A stretch of 64,000 bases of DNA from an uncultured Lachnospiraceae bacterium (GTDB lineage Bacteria; Bacillota; Clostridia; Lachnospirales; Lachnospiraceae). The translations under genes and the position numbers were made by a program. Numbering within the stretch: position 1 is the first letter of the stretch; each line of letters opens with the position of its first letter. Below are positions 1 through 8,265 of this stretch, one piece after another. Location: positions 1 through 64,000 of the forward strand of contig CANRNJ010000011.1 in NCBI GenBank assembly GCA_947631955.1. Direction: 5' to 3'. The notes beneath the pieces are model-generated. The model did no database searches and was not told where the DNA came from. It saw nothing but the letters and a program-made list of their open reading frames with translations.

Positions 1-489
1 CAGCGGGCAGATAAAGGTGATACCCCATATAACCTCAGAAATTGTGTTTATATGGACGATTTTTCTAAGCAGAAAATCGTCTGGGGAAACCTATGCTTAT
101 CCTCACAGTTTGCTCTAGCAGATGAAGGAATATTCGTTAATGCACCTTCGCCAATGATTGTCCCTGGCAATAAGTATATTTTAGCTGTTCTAAACTCAAA
201 ACTAGGCGATTGGTACATAAGGCAACTTGGTGTGACAAGGAACGGTGGATATTTTGAATATAAGCCTATGTTTGTAGAAAAGTTGCCTGTTCCAATTTTG
301 ACTGATATAAAACAACAACCCTATATCCGACTAGTAGATCAAATATCTGATTGCAAAAGAAATGGTTTATCAGCAAAAATTTTTGAAGATGAAATCGACA
401 ATTTGGTGTTTCAGCTTTATGACCTGAATAATGACGAAAAACATTACATACTGACTAACGATTTTCGTTCGCTTTCTGTAAGTTGGTAA
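1..489 (+). CDS. Type IIG restriction-modification enzyme, C-terminal specificity domain (5' truncated by window edge)
   Basis: The frame is open from base 1, so the gene starts outside the window; only the last 162 codons are visible. The readable part matches the TaqI-like C-terminal specificity domain of Eco57I/Type IIG methyltransferase-nucleases: a YNLRNC segment, then DDFSKQKIVW, a KYILAVLNSKLGDWYIRQL helix and GYFEYKP...EKLPVP near the end. In this family the domain reads the target DNA sequence for an N6-adenine methylase and nuclease in one chain. The gene ends tail to tail with, and overlaps by 46 bp, an oppositely oriented homologous fragment. A 24-bp inverted repeat at its DDFSKQKI motif implies that the 3' end can be exchanged. 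A BREX PglX-type methylase is the main alternative, because the catalytic part is not visible. Confidence 0.8.
   Translation, partial: QRADKGDTPYNLRNCVYMDDFSKQKIVWGNLCLSSQFALADEGIFVNAPSPMIVPGNKYILAVLNSKLGDWYIRQLGVTRNGGYFEYKPMFVEKLPVPILTDIKQQPYIRLVDQISDCKRNGLSAKIFEDEIDNLVFQLYDLNNDEKHYILTNDFRSLSVSW
54..77 (+). repeat. Inverted repeat, left copy (putative invertase crossover site)
   Basis: This 24-base segment, starting GGACGATTTTTCT, recurs perfectly in reverse complement at 811-834. It encodes the DDFSKQKI motif in both cassettes. Its core (58-78) has imperfect dyad symmetry around an AA dinucleotide, as expected for the crossover site of a serine invertase, and a serine recombinase gene starts at 1371. 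Confidence 0.75.
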
Positions 490-1328
490 ATAGAGCAAAC
501 AAGGTCATCCACCTGATTGTCAATCATGGTACTTTTTTCAGGATGGCTAGTTCTCACAGCATATAGCATTTGAAACTGCTGTTCTATATTATTTGTGGGA
601 AATGGTATCTTTACTTTTTGTAAAAAATCAACACCTTTTCCACCTGTAATATTGGCACTGGAAAGGAATATCTTATTAAACAAGACGCTATTAAATATTG
701 AAAGCAAATATATTAGATGCTCGCCAGTAATCAAATAGCATTTGTTATTGAGGTAAATGCCGGCTTCCACAATACATGCATCCATAGTATCGCTTATTTC
801 ACGATATACAATTTTCTGCTTAGAAAAATCGTCCCAATATTTTATACTATCCTGCGTTTCAAACCATTTATTATTAGTTTTTTTGCGTGCTTTGATCACT
901 TGACCATTTATCCTATAAGTTTTACCGGTCTGTTCAAGGCGCTCTATGCCATATGTGAGCAAATAATTTTTGACAGCAGGATAGTTATCAATATTATAAT
1001 TAAGGCTTGGGAATGTCGAAATCAACCATAAATCTGCGAATGTATATTCGTACCGTTTGATGTCTCTGCCCCGTAAAATCGGTCGAATAATCTCAGCAGA
1101 TTTTGGATCCGCAGCAATTAATTCATCTTTTTTTGCACCAGATATAATGAAAGCGTCGTTTAACCCTGTTTTAATGCCATAATTTATTTGTATATCCCAC
1201 TCACTTAATGGGGTTCCATATGTATTTATTTTTTCCTTTATTGATCTCTCAAGTGGCGAAAGAATAACCCAGCTTTCGTTATTTTGAAACGAGATATAAT
1301 TACTTGCCTGCTGAACAAAAACGCTCCA
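444..1328 (-). pseudogene. Silent, promoterless Type IIG specificity cassette (inverted)
   Basis: An open minus-strand frame of 295 codons runs from just after a stop at 1329-1331 to the stop at 444. It has no plausible start for a whole gene. It encodes a target-recognition region only: SWVILSPLE, WDIQINYGIKTG, IIRPILRGRDIKRY, then YWDDFSKQKIVYREIS and a C-terminal TaqI-like half (YLLSIFNSVLFNKI, KVKIPFP). This is the homologue of the plus-strand 3' end at 1-489 but with a diverged second half. The simplest reading is a stored alternative specificity module that inversion at the 24-bp repeats would join to the expressed gene. A second exchange point upstream of the window is likely, because the fragment extends past the repeat. 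Confidence 0.75.
811..834 (-). repeat. Inverted repeat, right copy (putative invertase crossover site)
   Basis: Perfect reverse complement of 54-77, read here in the coding direction of the silent cassette. Identity stops just outside the 24 bases, so the match is site-like rather than a long duplication. Inverting 55-833 would keep the reading frame and swap the C-terminal specificity halves. Confidence 0.75.
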
Positions 1329-1370
1329 TTATATTTTTCATAGAAATTTAATTTTAAGGAGGCGTTTTAT

Positions 1371-1979
1371 ATGTATTATGGGTATATACGCGTGAGCAGT
1401 GACAAGCAGACCGTGGAGAACCAGAGGTATGAAATCACCAAATTTGCTAGTGAGAAAGGTTTCAGGATTGACGGGTGGATTGAAGAAACTATTAGTGGTA
1501 CAAAAAATTATGATAAACGGAAATTGGGCAAATTGTTGAACAAAGTTGTGGAAAATGATGTTATAATATGCTCAGAACTGTCCCGACTAGGTAGGAATCT
1601 GTTCATGATAATGGAAATATTGAATGTGTGTATGAACAAGGGATGCAAAATATGGACAATTAAAGATAATTATCGATTAGGAGATGATATAGAAAGCAAA
1701 GTATTGGCATTTGCATTTGGCTTATCAGCTGAAATAGAAAGGAATTTAATAAGCCAGAGAACGAAAGAAGCGTTAGCTAGAAAGAAGGCGGAGGGAGTTG
1801 TACTTGGACGCCCGAAGGGAAGAAAATCGAGTCATGTTAAATTGTCTGGAAAGGAGCAGACAATTGCAGATTTAAGAGTACAAGGCGTTACGATTTCTGA
1901 AATAGCAAGGATATTTAAAGTAAATCGAGCGACAGTTAGCTTGTTCATTAAAGAATATATAGAAATGGGAGAAGCTTGA
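1371..1979 (+). CDS. Serine recombinase of the resolvase/invertase family
   Basis: The 202-residue protein has the small serine recombinase layout. The N-terminal catalytic motif YGYIRVSSDKQ has the nucleophile at Ser9, followed by SELSRLGRN at about residue 68, the long E helix (EIERNLISQRTKEALARKKAEG) and GRPKG. A C-terminal helix-turn-helix (ISEIARIFKVNRATVSLFIK) binds DNA. The length fits Hin/Gin/Pin-type invertases. A strong AAGGAGG ribosome binding site sits at 1356-1362. The gene lies directly beside the silent specificity cassette, so it is the obvious candidate for catalysing the 54-77/811-834 inversion, though a transposon resolvase role cannot be excluded. Confidence 0.9.
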   Translation: MYYGYIRVSSDKQTVENQRYEITKFASEKGFRIDGWIEETISGTKNYDKRKLGKLLNKVVENDVIICSELSRLGRNLFMIMEILNVCMNKGCKIWTIKDNYRLGDDIESKVLAFAFGLSAEIERNLISQRTKEALARKKAEGVVLGRPKGRKSSHVKLSGKEQTIADLRVQGVTISEIARIFKVNRATVSLFIKEYIEMGEA

Positions 1980-1980
1980 T

Positions 1981-2205
1981 ATGGCAGAGATTAAATTTGA
2001 AATTAAAGAAGAATTAGGAATAATATCAGAGAGTTCTAAAGGTTGGACAAAAGAAGTAAATCTTATTTCATGGAATGGAGCAGCACCTAAATATGACATA
2101 AGGGATTGGGCACCTAATCATGAAAAGATGGGGAAAGGAATTACATTAACATCAGACGAGGCAGAATCATTATATAAGATTTTAGCCAAAATAGTAGAAG
2201 AATAG
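1981..2205 (+). CDS. YdbC/PC4-like nucleic-acid-binding protein
   Basis: This 74-residue protein matches the YdbC family, bacterial relatives of the PC4 transcription cofactor that bind single-stranded DNA. Recognisable segments are GWTKEVNLISWNG, YDIRDWAPNHEKMGKG and a C-terminal helix beginning LTSDEAESLYKIL. The start codon follows the recombinase stop by one base, so the two genes are probably translated together. In such pairs the small protein is often carried by mobile or defence loci. Its specific role here is unknown. Confidence 0.75.
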   Translation: MAEIKFEIKEELGIISESSKGWTKEVNLISWNGAAPKYDIRDWAPNHEKMGKGITLTSDEAESLYKILAKIVEE

Positions 2206-2224
2206 TAGTGGGAGAAATAGAAAT

Positions 2225-3196
2225 ATGAGCGAATGGATTGGCAATATGGATTGCCAACAGTGTATTTATTTGGGAGAATATGATGATAAGACAGATGAAA
2301 AGAAGCGATATATCTTTACAATGCTAATGCAGTGTAGAGAAAATTGTATTACGCTGAAGAGAAACAATATTACATATAAAATCAAAATTGCACTTACAGT
2401 CAATCGCAAAAAAATTATAATTGAATCATCGCCTGTCAGTACCGTAGATGCAACGATACATATTATTCACGAAATACTTCGTTTTGAAAATCTGTTTGAA
2501 GGAATGTTTTTTCCATTAATTTCTTTTACTGTGGATGGGGAAGATTACACTGAGATATTGCAAAGAAAGCAGTTGAACTATTTTCAAAGCCAAAAGCGGT
2601 ATACTTTTATTCCCATTGATATGGATGATCGAGAATATCAGAAATTATTTAAAAGATGGTTAAAGGTAGAAAAGCGAAATAAAATTATTCATCCGGTCTT
2701 CCTCTACTCGGTGTATTTAAATGGAATGCCAGTCGATATGCGAATGGCGTTGCTATTGGAAACGTTTGAACCTATAGCTGTGGATTTACACAACAAAGGA
2801 ATTATTACACTGTCGAAATCACCTGAAATAACATATAAAAATAAGTGCAAGAATTGTGGAGGAGTTGTCACCAGAACAGTACCAAATAAAGAACTTACAT
2901 TTAAAGATAAGTTGAAGCCAATATTGAGAAGGTATGGCAGGATTATTTTTAAGGGTGATTCAAAAACAAAATTAATTGCAAAAGCTATAAAAGTCAGAAA
3001 TAAGGTTGATCATGTCAATGTAAAAACAGTAAATGTAATGAGTGGAAAACAATGTGGATTTTATATCTATAAATTTTCATTGTTGTATCGTTATATTATG
3101 TTGCAGGAAATTGGGATTGAGGATAAAACTATAAATCCATATATTAATGAATGGATAGAAAATTTTAATAACCAGTACCCGCAGTTGAGAGTATAA
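2225..3196 (+). CDS. Putative HEPN-domain (ApeA-like) defence protein
   Basis: This 323-residue protein is AT-rich like its neighbours. A zinc-ribbon-like CKNCGG lies near residue 213. Near residue 258 the motif RNKVDH fits the RX4-6H signature of HEPN ribonucleases, followed by a hydrophobic helix (KFSLLYRYIMLQEIGI) as in ApeA-like HEPN domains. The upstream half resembles the beta-rich N-terminal part of ApeA proteins, with weaker support. ApeA proteins are single-gene antiphage systems thought to cut RNA. The gene follows ydbC by 19 bases, sits between restriction and Schlafen genes, and shares their base composition. The family assignment rests on one motif plus context, so it should be treated as probable, not certain. 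Confidence 0.55.
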   Translation: MSEWIGNMDCQQCIYLGEYDDKTDEKKRYIFTMLMQCRENCITLKRNNITYKIKIALTVNRKKIIIESSPVSTVDATIHIIHEILRFENLFEGMFFPLISFTVDGEDYTEILQRKQLNYFQSQKRYTFIPIDMDDREYQKLFKRWLKVEKRNKIIHPVFLYSVYLNGMPVDMRMALLLETFEPIAVDLHNKGIITLSKSPEITYKNKCKNCGGVVTRTVPNKELTFKDKLKPILRRYGRIIFKGDSKTKLIAKAIKVRNKVDHVNVKTVNVMSGKQCGFYIYKFSLLYRYIMLQEIGIEDKTINPYINEWIENFNNQYPQLRV

Positions 3197-3313
3197 GTTT
3201 ATTTGTAATGAATTATGGGTGGGCATATGGTTAAAGTAGGAGTATCAGGATAATAAAGTATTCTGCGGCTGAAAATTCAAATTTTCAAAACATATAAAGA
3301 TGGAGATGATTGT

Positions 3314-4870
3314 ATGGGTAAAGACGAATTGTCCATTGAACTAATCAATCTAATAAAAAGCGGGGAGAATATCGCTGTTGAGTTCAAACAAGCGACAAAT
3401 GCTTTAAATAAAGATGTATATGATACAGTATGTGCATTCTGTAATAGAGAAGGTGGACACATCTTTTTGGGTATTAAGGATGGAATGAATGAGGTGCTTG
3501 GTATAGATCCGGATGCTGTTGATAAGATAAAAAAAGACTTTGTTACCGGGATAAATAACAAGGATATTTTGTTTCCACCACAATATCTGTCGCCGATAGA
3601 ATATGTTGTTAGTGCCGAAAAGTTGGACGAAGAAGGTATTAATCATTTTGATCCAAATGATAAGAGCCACAAACGAAAAGAGTATCATTTGATTTATATT
3701 CGTGTTCCGGAGTCGCCTAATGTTGTGCGTAGGAAAGGGAAAATATTTGATCGCAATCATGATTCGGATGTAGATGTGACGAATAATGAGCAATTGGTTT
3801 ATCAGATTTATGCCCGGAAGCAAAATACCTATTTTGTAAATAAAGTATATCCTATCTTTCAATATTCAGATTTGCGTAAAGATTTGATAGACAGAGCCCG
3901 TCGTATGGCACTGGCTAAGAAGAGCAATCATGAGTGGCAAAATATGTCAGATGAGGAAATGCTGCGTACAGCAGGTCTGATCCTTACGGATGAAGTATCA
4001 GGAAAACAAGGTGTAACCTTGGCTGCAATATTATTATTTGGAACTGATAATATGATAATGTCTGTTTTGGCGCATCACAAGACAGATGCAATACTTCGAA
4101 TCATCAATCAGGATAGATATGATGATAGAGATGTCATTATTACCAATTTGATTGAATCTTATGATCGTTTGATGGAATTTGGTCAAAGACATTTGAATGA
4201 CCGTTTTGTTATGGAAGATTCAAGCAATGGTTCTGAGGGATTGGAAAGCATACAGAGCATCAGCGCAAGAGATAAGATTTTAAGAGAGATTGTGTCAAAT
4301 ATGTTGGCACACCGTGATTATTCCAGTGCATATGTGGCTAAAATGATCATCCAGAAAGACAAAATAATTATAGAAAATGCGAACAGAGCTCATGGGTTTG
4401 GAAATTTGGATATTATGAATTTTGAACCGTTTCCCAAGAACCCGCCTATTTCAAAGATATTTAGAGAAATAGGACTGGCAGATGAGCTTGGCAGTGGTAT
4501 GAGGAACAGCTATAAGTACACAAAAATGTATTCTGGAGGAATCCCTACCTTTACAGAGGGGGATGTTTTCCGTATTACAATACCGCTCAGTCCAGCCTCT
4601 ACCGTGAATGCAGGACCAGATTCGGGAGATGAGTTAGAACATTCGGAAGTTGAAACGGACATTTCTTTAGAACAGTTGGTTGATATTTTGGAATTTTGTG
4701 AAGTCCCCAGATCGAGAGCAGAAATACAAGAAAGATGTGGATATAAGTCTGCCACGTATTTTAAAAAGAAAATTTTGAATCCACTGATTATTGGCGGACA
4801 GTTGGTATTAACAATACCGGAAAAACCCAAACATCCAAAACAGAAGTATGTAAGAAAAAAGTCAAGATAG
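3314..4870 (+). CDS. Schlafen AlbA_2 / ATP-binding domain protein
   Basis: This 518-residue protein has the COG2865 architecture. An N-terminal AlbA_2 (Schlafen-type) domain at about 10-150 shows VEFKQATNALNKDVYDTVCAFCNREGGHIFLGI. A C-terminal GHKL-like ATP-binding domain follows at about 300-430 (REIVSNMLAHRDYSSAYVAK, ENANRAHGFG, ELGSGMRN), and the protein ends in a basic winged-helix tail. Members are annotated as transcriptional regulators and many sit in defence islands, but their biochemical role is not settled. The start follows the GGAGATG at 3301. The gene is separated from the HEPN gene by about 115 bases. Confidence 0.8.
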   Translation: MGKDELSIELINLIKSGENIAVEFKQATNALNKDVYDTVCAFCNREGGHIFLGIKDGMNEVLGIDPDAVDKIKKDFVTGINNKDILFPPQYLSPIEYVVSAEKLDEEGINHFDPNDKSHKRKEYHLIYIRVPESPNVVRRKGKIFDRNHDSDVDVTNNEQLVYQIYARKQNTYFVNKVYPIFQYSDLRKDLIDRARRMALAKKSNHEWQNMSDEEMLRTAGLILTDEVSGKQGVTLAAILLFGTDNMIMSVLAHHKTDAILRIINQDRYDDRDVIITNLIESYDRLMEFGQRHLNDRFVMEDSSNGSEGLESIQSISARDKILREIVSNMLAHRDYSSAYVAKMIIQKDKIIIENANRAHGFGNLDIMNFEPFPKNPPISKIFREIGLADELGSGMRNSYKYTKMYSGGIPTFTEGDVFRITIPLSPASTVNAGPDSGDELEHSEVETDISLEQLVDILEFCEVPRSRAEIQERCGYKSATYFKKKILNPLIIGGQLVLTIPEKPKHPKQKYVRKKSR

Positions 4871-4889
4871 AAGACGTGAGCTTAGTAAT

Positions 4890-4939
4890 AGCTTAGTAAC
4901 AAGCTTAGTAAGTGGAGTTACTAAGCCTGTTACTAAGCT
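4890..4939. repeat. Long imperfect inverted repeat after the Schlafen gene
   Basis: Left arm 4890-4911 and right arm 4918-4939 pair over 22 bases with one mismatch around a 6-base loop. Each arm itself contains the word GCTTAGTAA twice in direct order, and a further copy lies at 4880-4888. There is no T-run, so it is not a classical terminator. It may be an operator, an element end or an RNA hairpin. Confidence 0.8.
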
Positions 4940-5368
4940 GATAAGCGAAAAGTGTACGAGGTTTCTGAAACAGATCGAAATATGAGCACTGCTGGATTAT
5001 GGCATAACATCAGAAGACAAGGGTGGAGTATCGTGCTTCTAAAATGCTTCTAAAATTTTCAAAAACCACAAAAATACACGGATATTGTGGATAATATAAA
5101 TAAAAAAGTTCCCATTTTATCAGGGTTTGAGGTATACCATATCCCGCCGTAGCAACGTGAGGGTGGCAGAACGGTTGGTTCCGGCAGGGTCGCTGCGATC
5201 ATTGAGTAATTAATAAAAAACTAGATTTTATGGGAGCTGCTTGCTCCATAGATGATTCATCTATTTTGCAGCAGCCCCTTAAAACGCAAATGGACGCAAT
5301 TTCCACCGCGAAAGTCCGTGAGGGTTTACGGCGGTGTCTGAGGATAAAGTACGAGGAGGAACACGATC
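4940..5368. other. Non-coding stretch at the edge of the accessory region
   Basis: No convincing gene is seen. Base composition changes from AT-rich to the more balanced core around 5,120-5,220, so the boundary of the accessory block probably lies here. A short GGAGC/GCTCC hairpin occurs at 5232-5246. No integrase or clear direct repeat is visible to define an attachment site. Confidence 0.4.
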
Positions 5369-5872
5369 GTGGAAAGTATATTTTTAATAATGGGACTGGT
5401 CTTGCTGTTGGTGGGTATCATTTTTATTATCTGTTGGAGATGTCTTGCCCGATATTCAGGAGAAACGACGGGAGTGATCATAGATATCACGAGGTATGGG
5501 TATCTGTATAATAATCAAGCAGAAAAAGAGGCCGCAGTTCCCCAAGAAGATGGTCGCAGGCCTCACGTTCAGGTGAATACAAATACCGGATCTTTCGAAA
5601 ATAACAGTAATATGTATTCGCCTGTATTTCAGTATGTTGTGGATGGAAGGACATATTCCAGAGCCAGCGGATTGTCCTATAACAAAGGGCTTGCCCAGAA
5701 AAAACTGGGGAAAACAGTGCCGGTATACTACAGTGTGAACGACCCTGCAAGGGCCTCTTTATCAAATGGAAAAGGGTATAAGATACTCGGACTGGGCTTT
5801 TCCATAGGAGGCATACTGTTCTGTATAATCGGTTTTGCGGTATTCATGGCAGATCACATGTATCTGATCTAG
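5369..5872 (+). CDS. DUF3592-like small membrane protein
   Basis: This 167-residue protein has an N-terminal membrane helix at about 3-28, a soluble middle and a C-terminal helix at about 141-163. The middle has the DUF3592 pattern: FQYVVDGRTYSRASG, then KTVPVYYSVNDPARA, close to the family's 'Y..G..vpVyYdp.nP' motif. The start is GTG, chosen because GAGGAGGA lies about 8 bases upstream. Function of the family is unknown. It stands alone between the accessory block and a convergent chemoreceptor gene. Confidence 0.7.
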   Translation: MESIFLIMGLVLLLVGIIFIICWRCLARYSGETTGVIIDITRYGYLYNNQAEKEAAVPQEDGRRPHVQVNTNTGSFENNSNMYSPVFQYVVDGRTYSRASGLSYNKGLAQKKLGKTVPVYYSVNDPARASLSNGKGYKILGLGFSIGGILFCIIGFAVFMADHMYLI

Positions 5873-5915
5873 GCAGTTTCCTTTTCAATTACCGCCACAT
5901 TAGGACGGCGTTTGA

Positions 5916-6692
5916 TTACTGTATGTTCAGATCGTTGATCGTATCAGTGAGTCTGGAAAGTCTGGAATCGATCTCCTTGCTGGTTTCAGCCATCCCGCCC
6001 GCCAGTTTCTGCACCTCTGCGGCAACAACAGCAAAGCCCCTGCCGCTTTCGCCTGCGCGTGCGGCCTCAATGGATGCGTTCAGAGCAAGCATGTTCTGTG
6101 TCTTGCTGAAAGCGGCTATCTGGGAAGTGCTTGCATTGGCCGCCTCGATCTCCGCCGCTGCCTGCGAGATGCCGTTTTTCAGTTTGTCCAGTATCCTGCT
6201 GTTCTGATAGCTCTGATAACTGGAACGCACATACATATTTATCACATCGCCGAGAAGGTTGGCGGATGCTTCGATCTGTTCTCTGGTTTTGATAGTGACT
6301 TTATGCAGCGCTTCGATATAGGTATCTTCATTGATATCAAGTTCTCTTGCCACTTTACGGAATTTCTCCTCGTCAGGCTCCTCCGGAAGGACCTGCCCGC
6401 CGATCACGCTCCCCAACACGGTGCCGTCGTCAAGTGTGATGGGGATACCAAAGTCTACCAGTCCTGCATGGCACGAATACACGCCGTTTCCTTCCTGATC
6501 GCATTTTTCACATCTGCGGCAGCCCTCTTTGCTTCCTCTTGTCAGCTTGATGCAGAAGTCCGTAAAGTTGTAACAATCGCTTATATACTTTCCGTCAGCG
6601 CCGACGGCGACTGTCGCCAGTCCGGTGCTCTTTGCCCAGTTGTCCATAACGCTTTCAAATTTTTGCATATCGCAAAATTCGTCGATCCTCAT
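5916..6692 (-). CDS. Soluble PocR-domain chemoreceptor-like protein
   Basis: The 258-residue protein begins with a PocR ligand-binding domain (about 1-150) rich in cysteines: [19 protein letters not shown] and [14 protein letters not shown], followed by [12 protein letters not shown] short methyl-accepting chemotaxis signalling segment follows ([32 protein letters not shown]), covering only the hairpin tip of the usual receptor. There is no transmembrane segment or HAMP domain, so it acts in the cytosol. The start at 6692 is preferred over an in-frame upstream ATG because AAAGGAAA precedes it. PocR domains usually bind small metabolites; the ligand here is unknown. Confidence 0.85.
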   Translation of the reverse strand: MRIDEFCDMQKFESVMDNWAKSTGLATVAVGADGKYISDCYNFTDFCIKLTRGSKEGCRRCEKCDQEGNGVYSCHAGLVDFGIPITLDDGTVLGSVIGGQVLPEEPDEEKFRKVARELDINEDTYIEALHKVTIKTREQIEASANLLGDVINMYVRSSYQSYQNSRILDKLKNGISQAAAEIEAANASTSQIAAFSKTQNMLALNASIEAARAGESGRGFAVVAAEVQKLAGGMAETSKEIDSRLSRLTDTINDLNIQ

Positions 6693-6766
6693 GGCTTTTT
6701 TCCTTTCCATTTTATTAAAAAAAGCTTTTCTTAATATTACCATTATTTTGGAAAAAAGTAAAGGTA

Positions 6767-6819
6767 TTGACATTTATATCGAGGTTCGATATAATACAAA
6801 TATATCGAAGTTCGATGTA
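6767..6819 (+). promoter_or_regulatory. padR promoter with two PadR-type operators
   Basis: The promoter is near consensus: TTGACA at 6767-6772, a 17-base spacer, and TATAAT at 6790-6795. A dyad with arms TATATCGA and TCGATATA (6775-6793) fills the spacer and -10. A second related dyad, TATATCGAAGTTCGATGTA (6801-6819), covers the start region. The layout predicts autorepression by the PadR protein encoded just downstream. Confidence 0.8.
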
Positions 6820-6845
6820 TCGAACCAAGATGATCAGGAGGGTTT

Positions 6846-7169
6846 ATGGATAATAAGATCAGACGAATCTATGTTCCCATGACGGAGAGCGGTTTCTATA
6901 TCCTGTACTGCCTGCAGCAGCCGCAGCATGGCTATGGGATCGGCCAGCAGGTCAAACAAATGACAGGCGGGGAGCTGGTCATCAGTGCAGGCACTATGTA
7001 TGGCACTCTTTCCAAAATGGAGAAGGATGGATTGATTGTCTTTGTGCGGGAAGAAGAAAAGCGGAAATTGTATCAGATCACATCGCTTGGGACAGAAATT
7101 TTGAACCTTGAAATTCATCGTATTGAACGTCTTTACAAAAACAGCAGAGGGGAGAATGTAAATGAATAG
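6846..7169 (+). CDS. PadR-family transcriptional repressor
   Basis: A 107-residue PadR regulator of the short subfamily. It has an N-terminal winged helix (YILYCLQQPQHGYGIGQQVKQMTGGELVISAGTMYGTLSKMEKDGLI) and a wing (EEEKRKLYQITSLG), then a short C-terminal dimerisation helix. It is preceded by AGGAGG at 6837-6842. Its stop overlaps the next gene by 8 bases, the usual arrangement for a PadR regulator and a DUF2812 membrane partner. The operators in its promoter suggest that it controls its own two-gene operon, with an unknown inducing signal. Confidence 0.9.
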   Translation: MDNKIRRIYVPMTESGFYILYCLQQPQHGYGIGQQVKQMTGGELVISAGTMYGTLSKMEKDGLIVFVREEEKRKLYQITSLGTEILNLEIHRIERLYKNSRGENVNE

Positions 7170-7716
7170 CAAAAAGTGGATCATCCGATTTTTTACTGTA
7201 GCAGATTATGAGGAGGAGGAAATCTGGCTGCGCGAAAAGCATAAGAACGGCTGGAAACTGGTAAAAACGTTCCCGCCCTGTTTTTATGTCTTTGAAAGCT
7301 GCACGCCGGAAGATGTCGTTTATCGGCTGGATTATAAGAACAATACGGAAAGCAGCGATTATTTTCAGATGTTTGCGGACTATGGCTGGGAGTGTTTCAA
7401 CCGTTATTTAGGCTGGCTGTACTTCCGCAAACCGGTTTCGGAAACGGATACAGAACAGGACGCCGAGATCTTCTCCGACGATGTTTCCCGTATTGATATG
7501 GCCGATCATATTGTAAAAACGAGGCTGCTGCCGCTGGTGATCATTTTTTTCTGCTGCGTGCTGCCGAATTTTATCATCTGTATCAACGAAAGCGACCCTT
7601 TTGCAGATTTTCTCACGATCGTATTTGCCGTATTGTTTTTCCTGTACCTTTATCTCATCTTTCATTGCGGATCAAAGCTGCGCAGACTGAGAGAGAAGTA
7701 CAGCAAAAGATCATGA
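7162..7716 (+). CDS. DUF2812 membrane protein
   Basis: The 184-residue protein starts with a DUF2812 domain (IRFFTVADYEEEEIWLREKHKNGWKLVK, then CFYVFESCTPEDVVYRLDYK). It ends with two predicted membrane helices at about 120-140 and 145-165, followed by a basic tail. It overlaps padR by 8 bases. DUF2812 proteins are regularly encoded beside PadR repressors in Firmicutes; their function is not established, but membrane stress or envelope homeostasis has been suggested by context only. Confidence 0.8.
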   Translation: MNSKKWIIRFFTVADYEEEEIWLREKHKNGWKLVKTFPPCFYVFESCTPEDVVYRLDYKNNTESSDYFQMFADYGWECFNRYLGWLYFRKPVSETDTEQDAEIFSDDVSRIDMADHIVKTRLLPLVIIFFCCVLPNFIICINESDPFADFLTIVFAVLFFLYLYLIFHCGSKLRRLREKYSKRS

Positions 7717-8265
7717 TGAAAAGTTGTCCGGGCACAGTATTCTTAAAACCTGCCAGTTACTTGTCATATTTTAAGAATCAAATGTGATTATGACATGTGT
7801 GTCAACTATAGAAATGTATAAAAATCCGCCCGATGAATGTTGATATGTTAGGTATTTCAAGAAAGAAAAAGGAACAGAATGTATTTTGTGCCAATTAATC
7901 GTGAGATATTGATTTTTTTATTCCCTGTGTTATAAAATATTAACGAAATGCTTTTGAATAAAAAACAATAAAGTTATGCTTTCAAAATGATGATTCATGA
8001 AGATGCTGATTTGATAGGGATCATACATTTTGGCGGAAGGAATACGAACCGATCGTTTCCTGTCGGGGTATTGGCAGCGTTCTTAAAGGTGATAATGCAG
8101 GAACTTCTGTTTGATCTAAAGCCGAGGAAGACCCCAAAGTGCGCCTTTGCGGTGTAAAATGTGTGCCGGATTAATAGCGGCAGATCTGTTCACGACCCTG
8201 TGGTATGATTCATTAAGATATAGCAATGCTTGCCCGGTAAATCGGGAGTTGTGGAGGAAGATCCT
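7717..8265. other. Intergenic region without a recognised gene
   Basis: About 550 AT-rich bases, with stops in all frames for most of the length. No tRNA, riboswitch or terminator with a clear stem and T-run was recognised. It could hold decayed gene remains, and the promoter of the HIT gene must lie in its last part. Confidence 0.4.

Noticed and set aside
5230..5511. 93-codon frame before the DUF3592 gene
   Set aside because: No start signal, and it overlaps the better supported DUF3592 frame in another phase.
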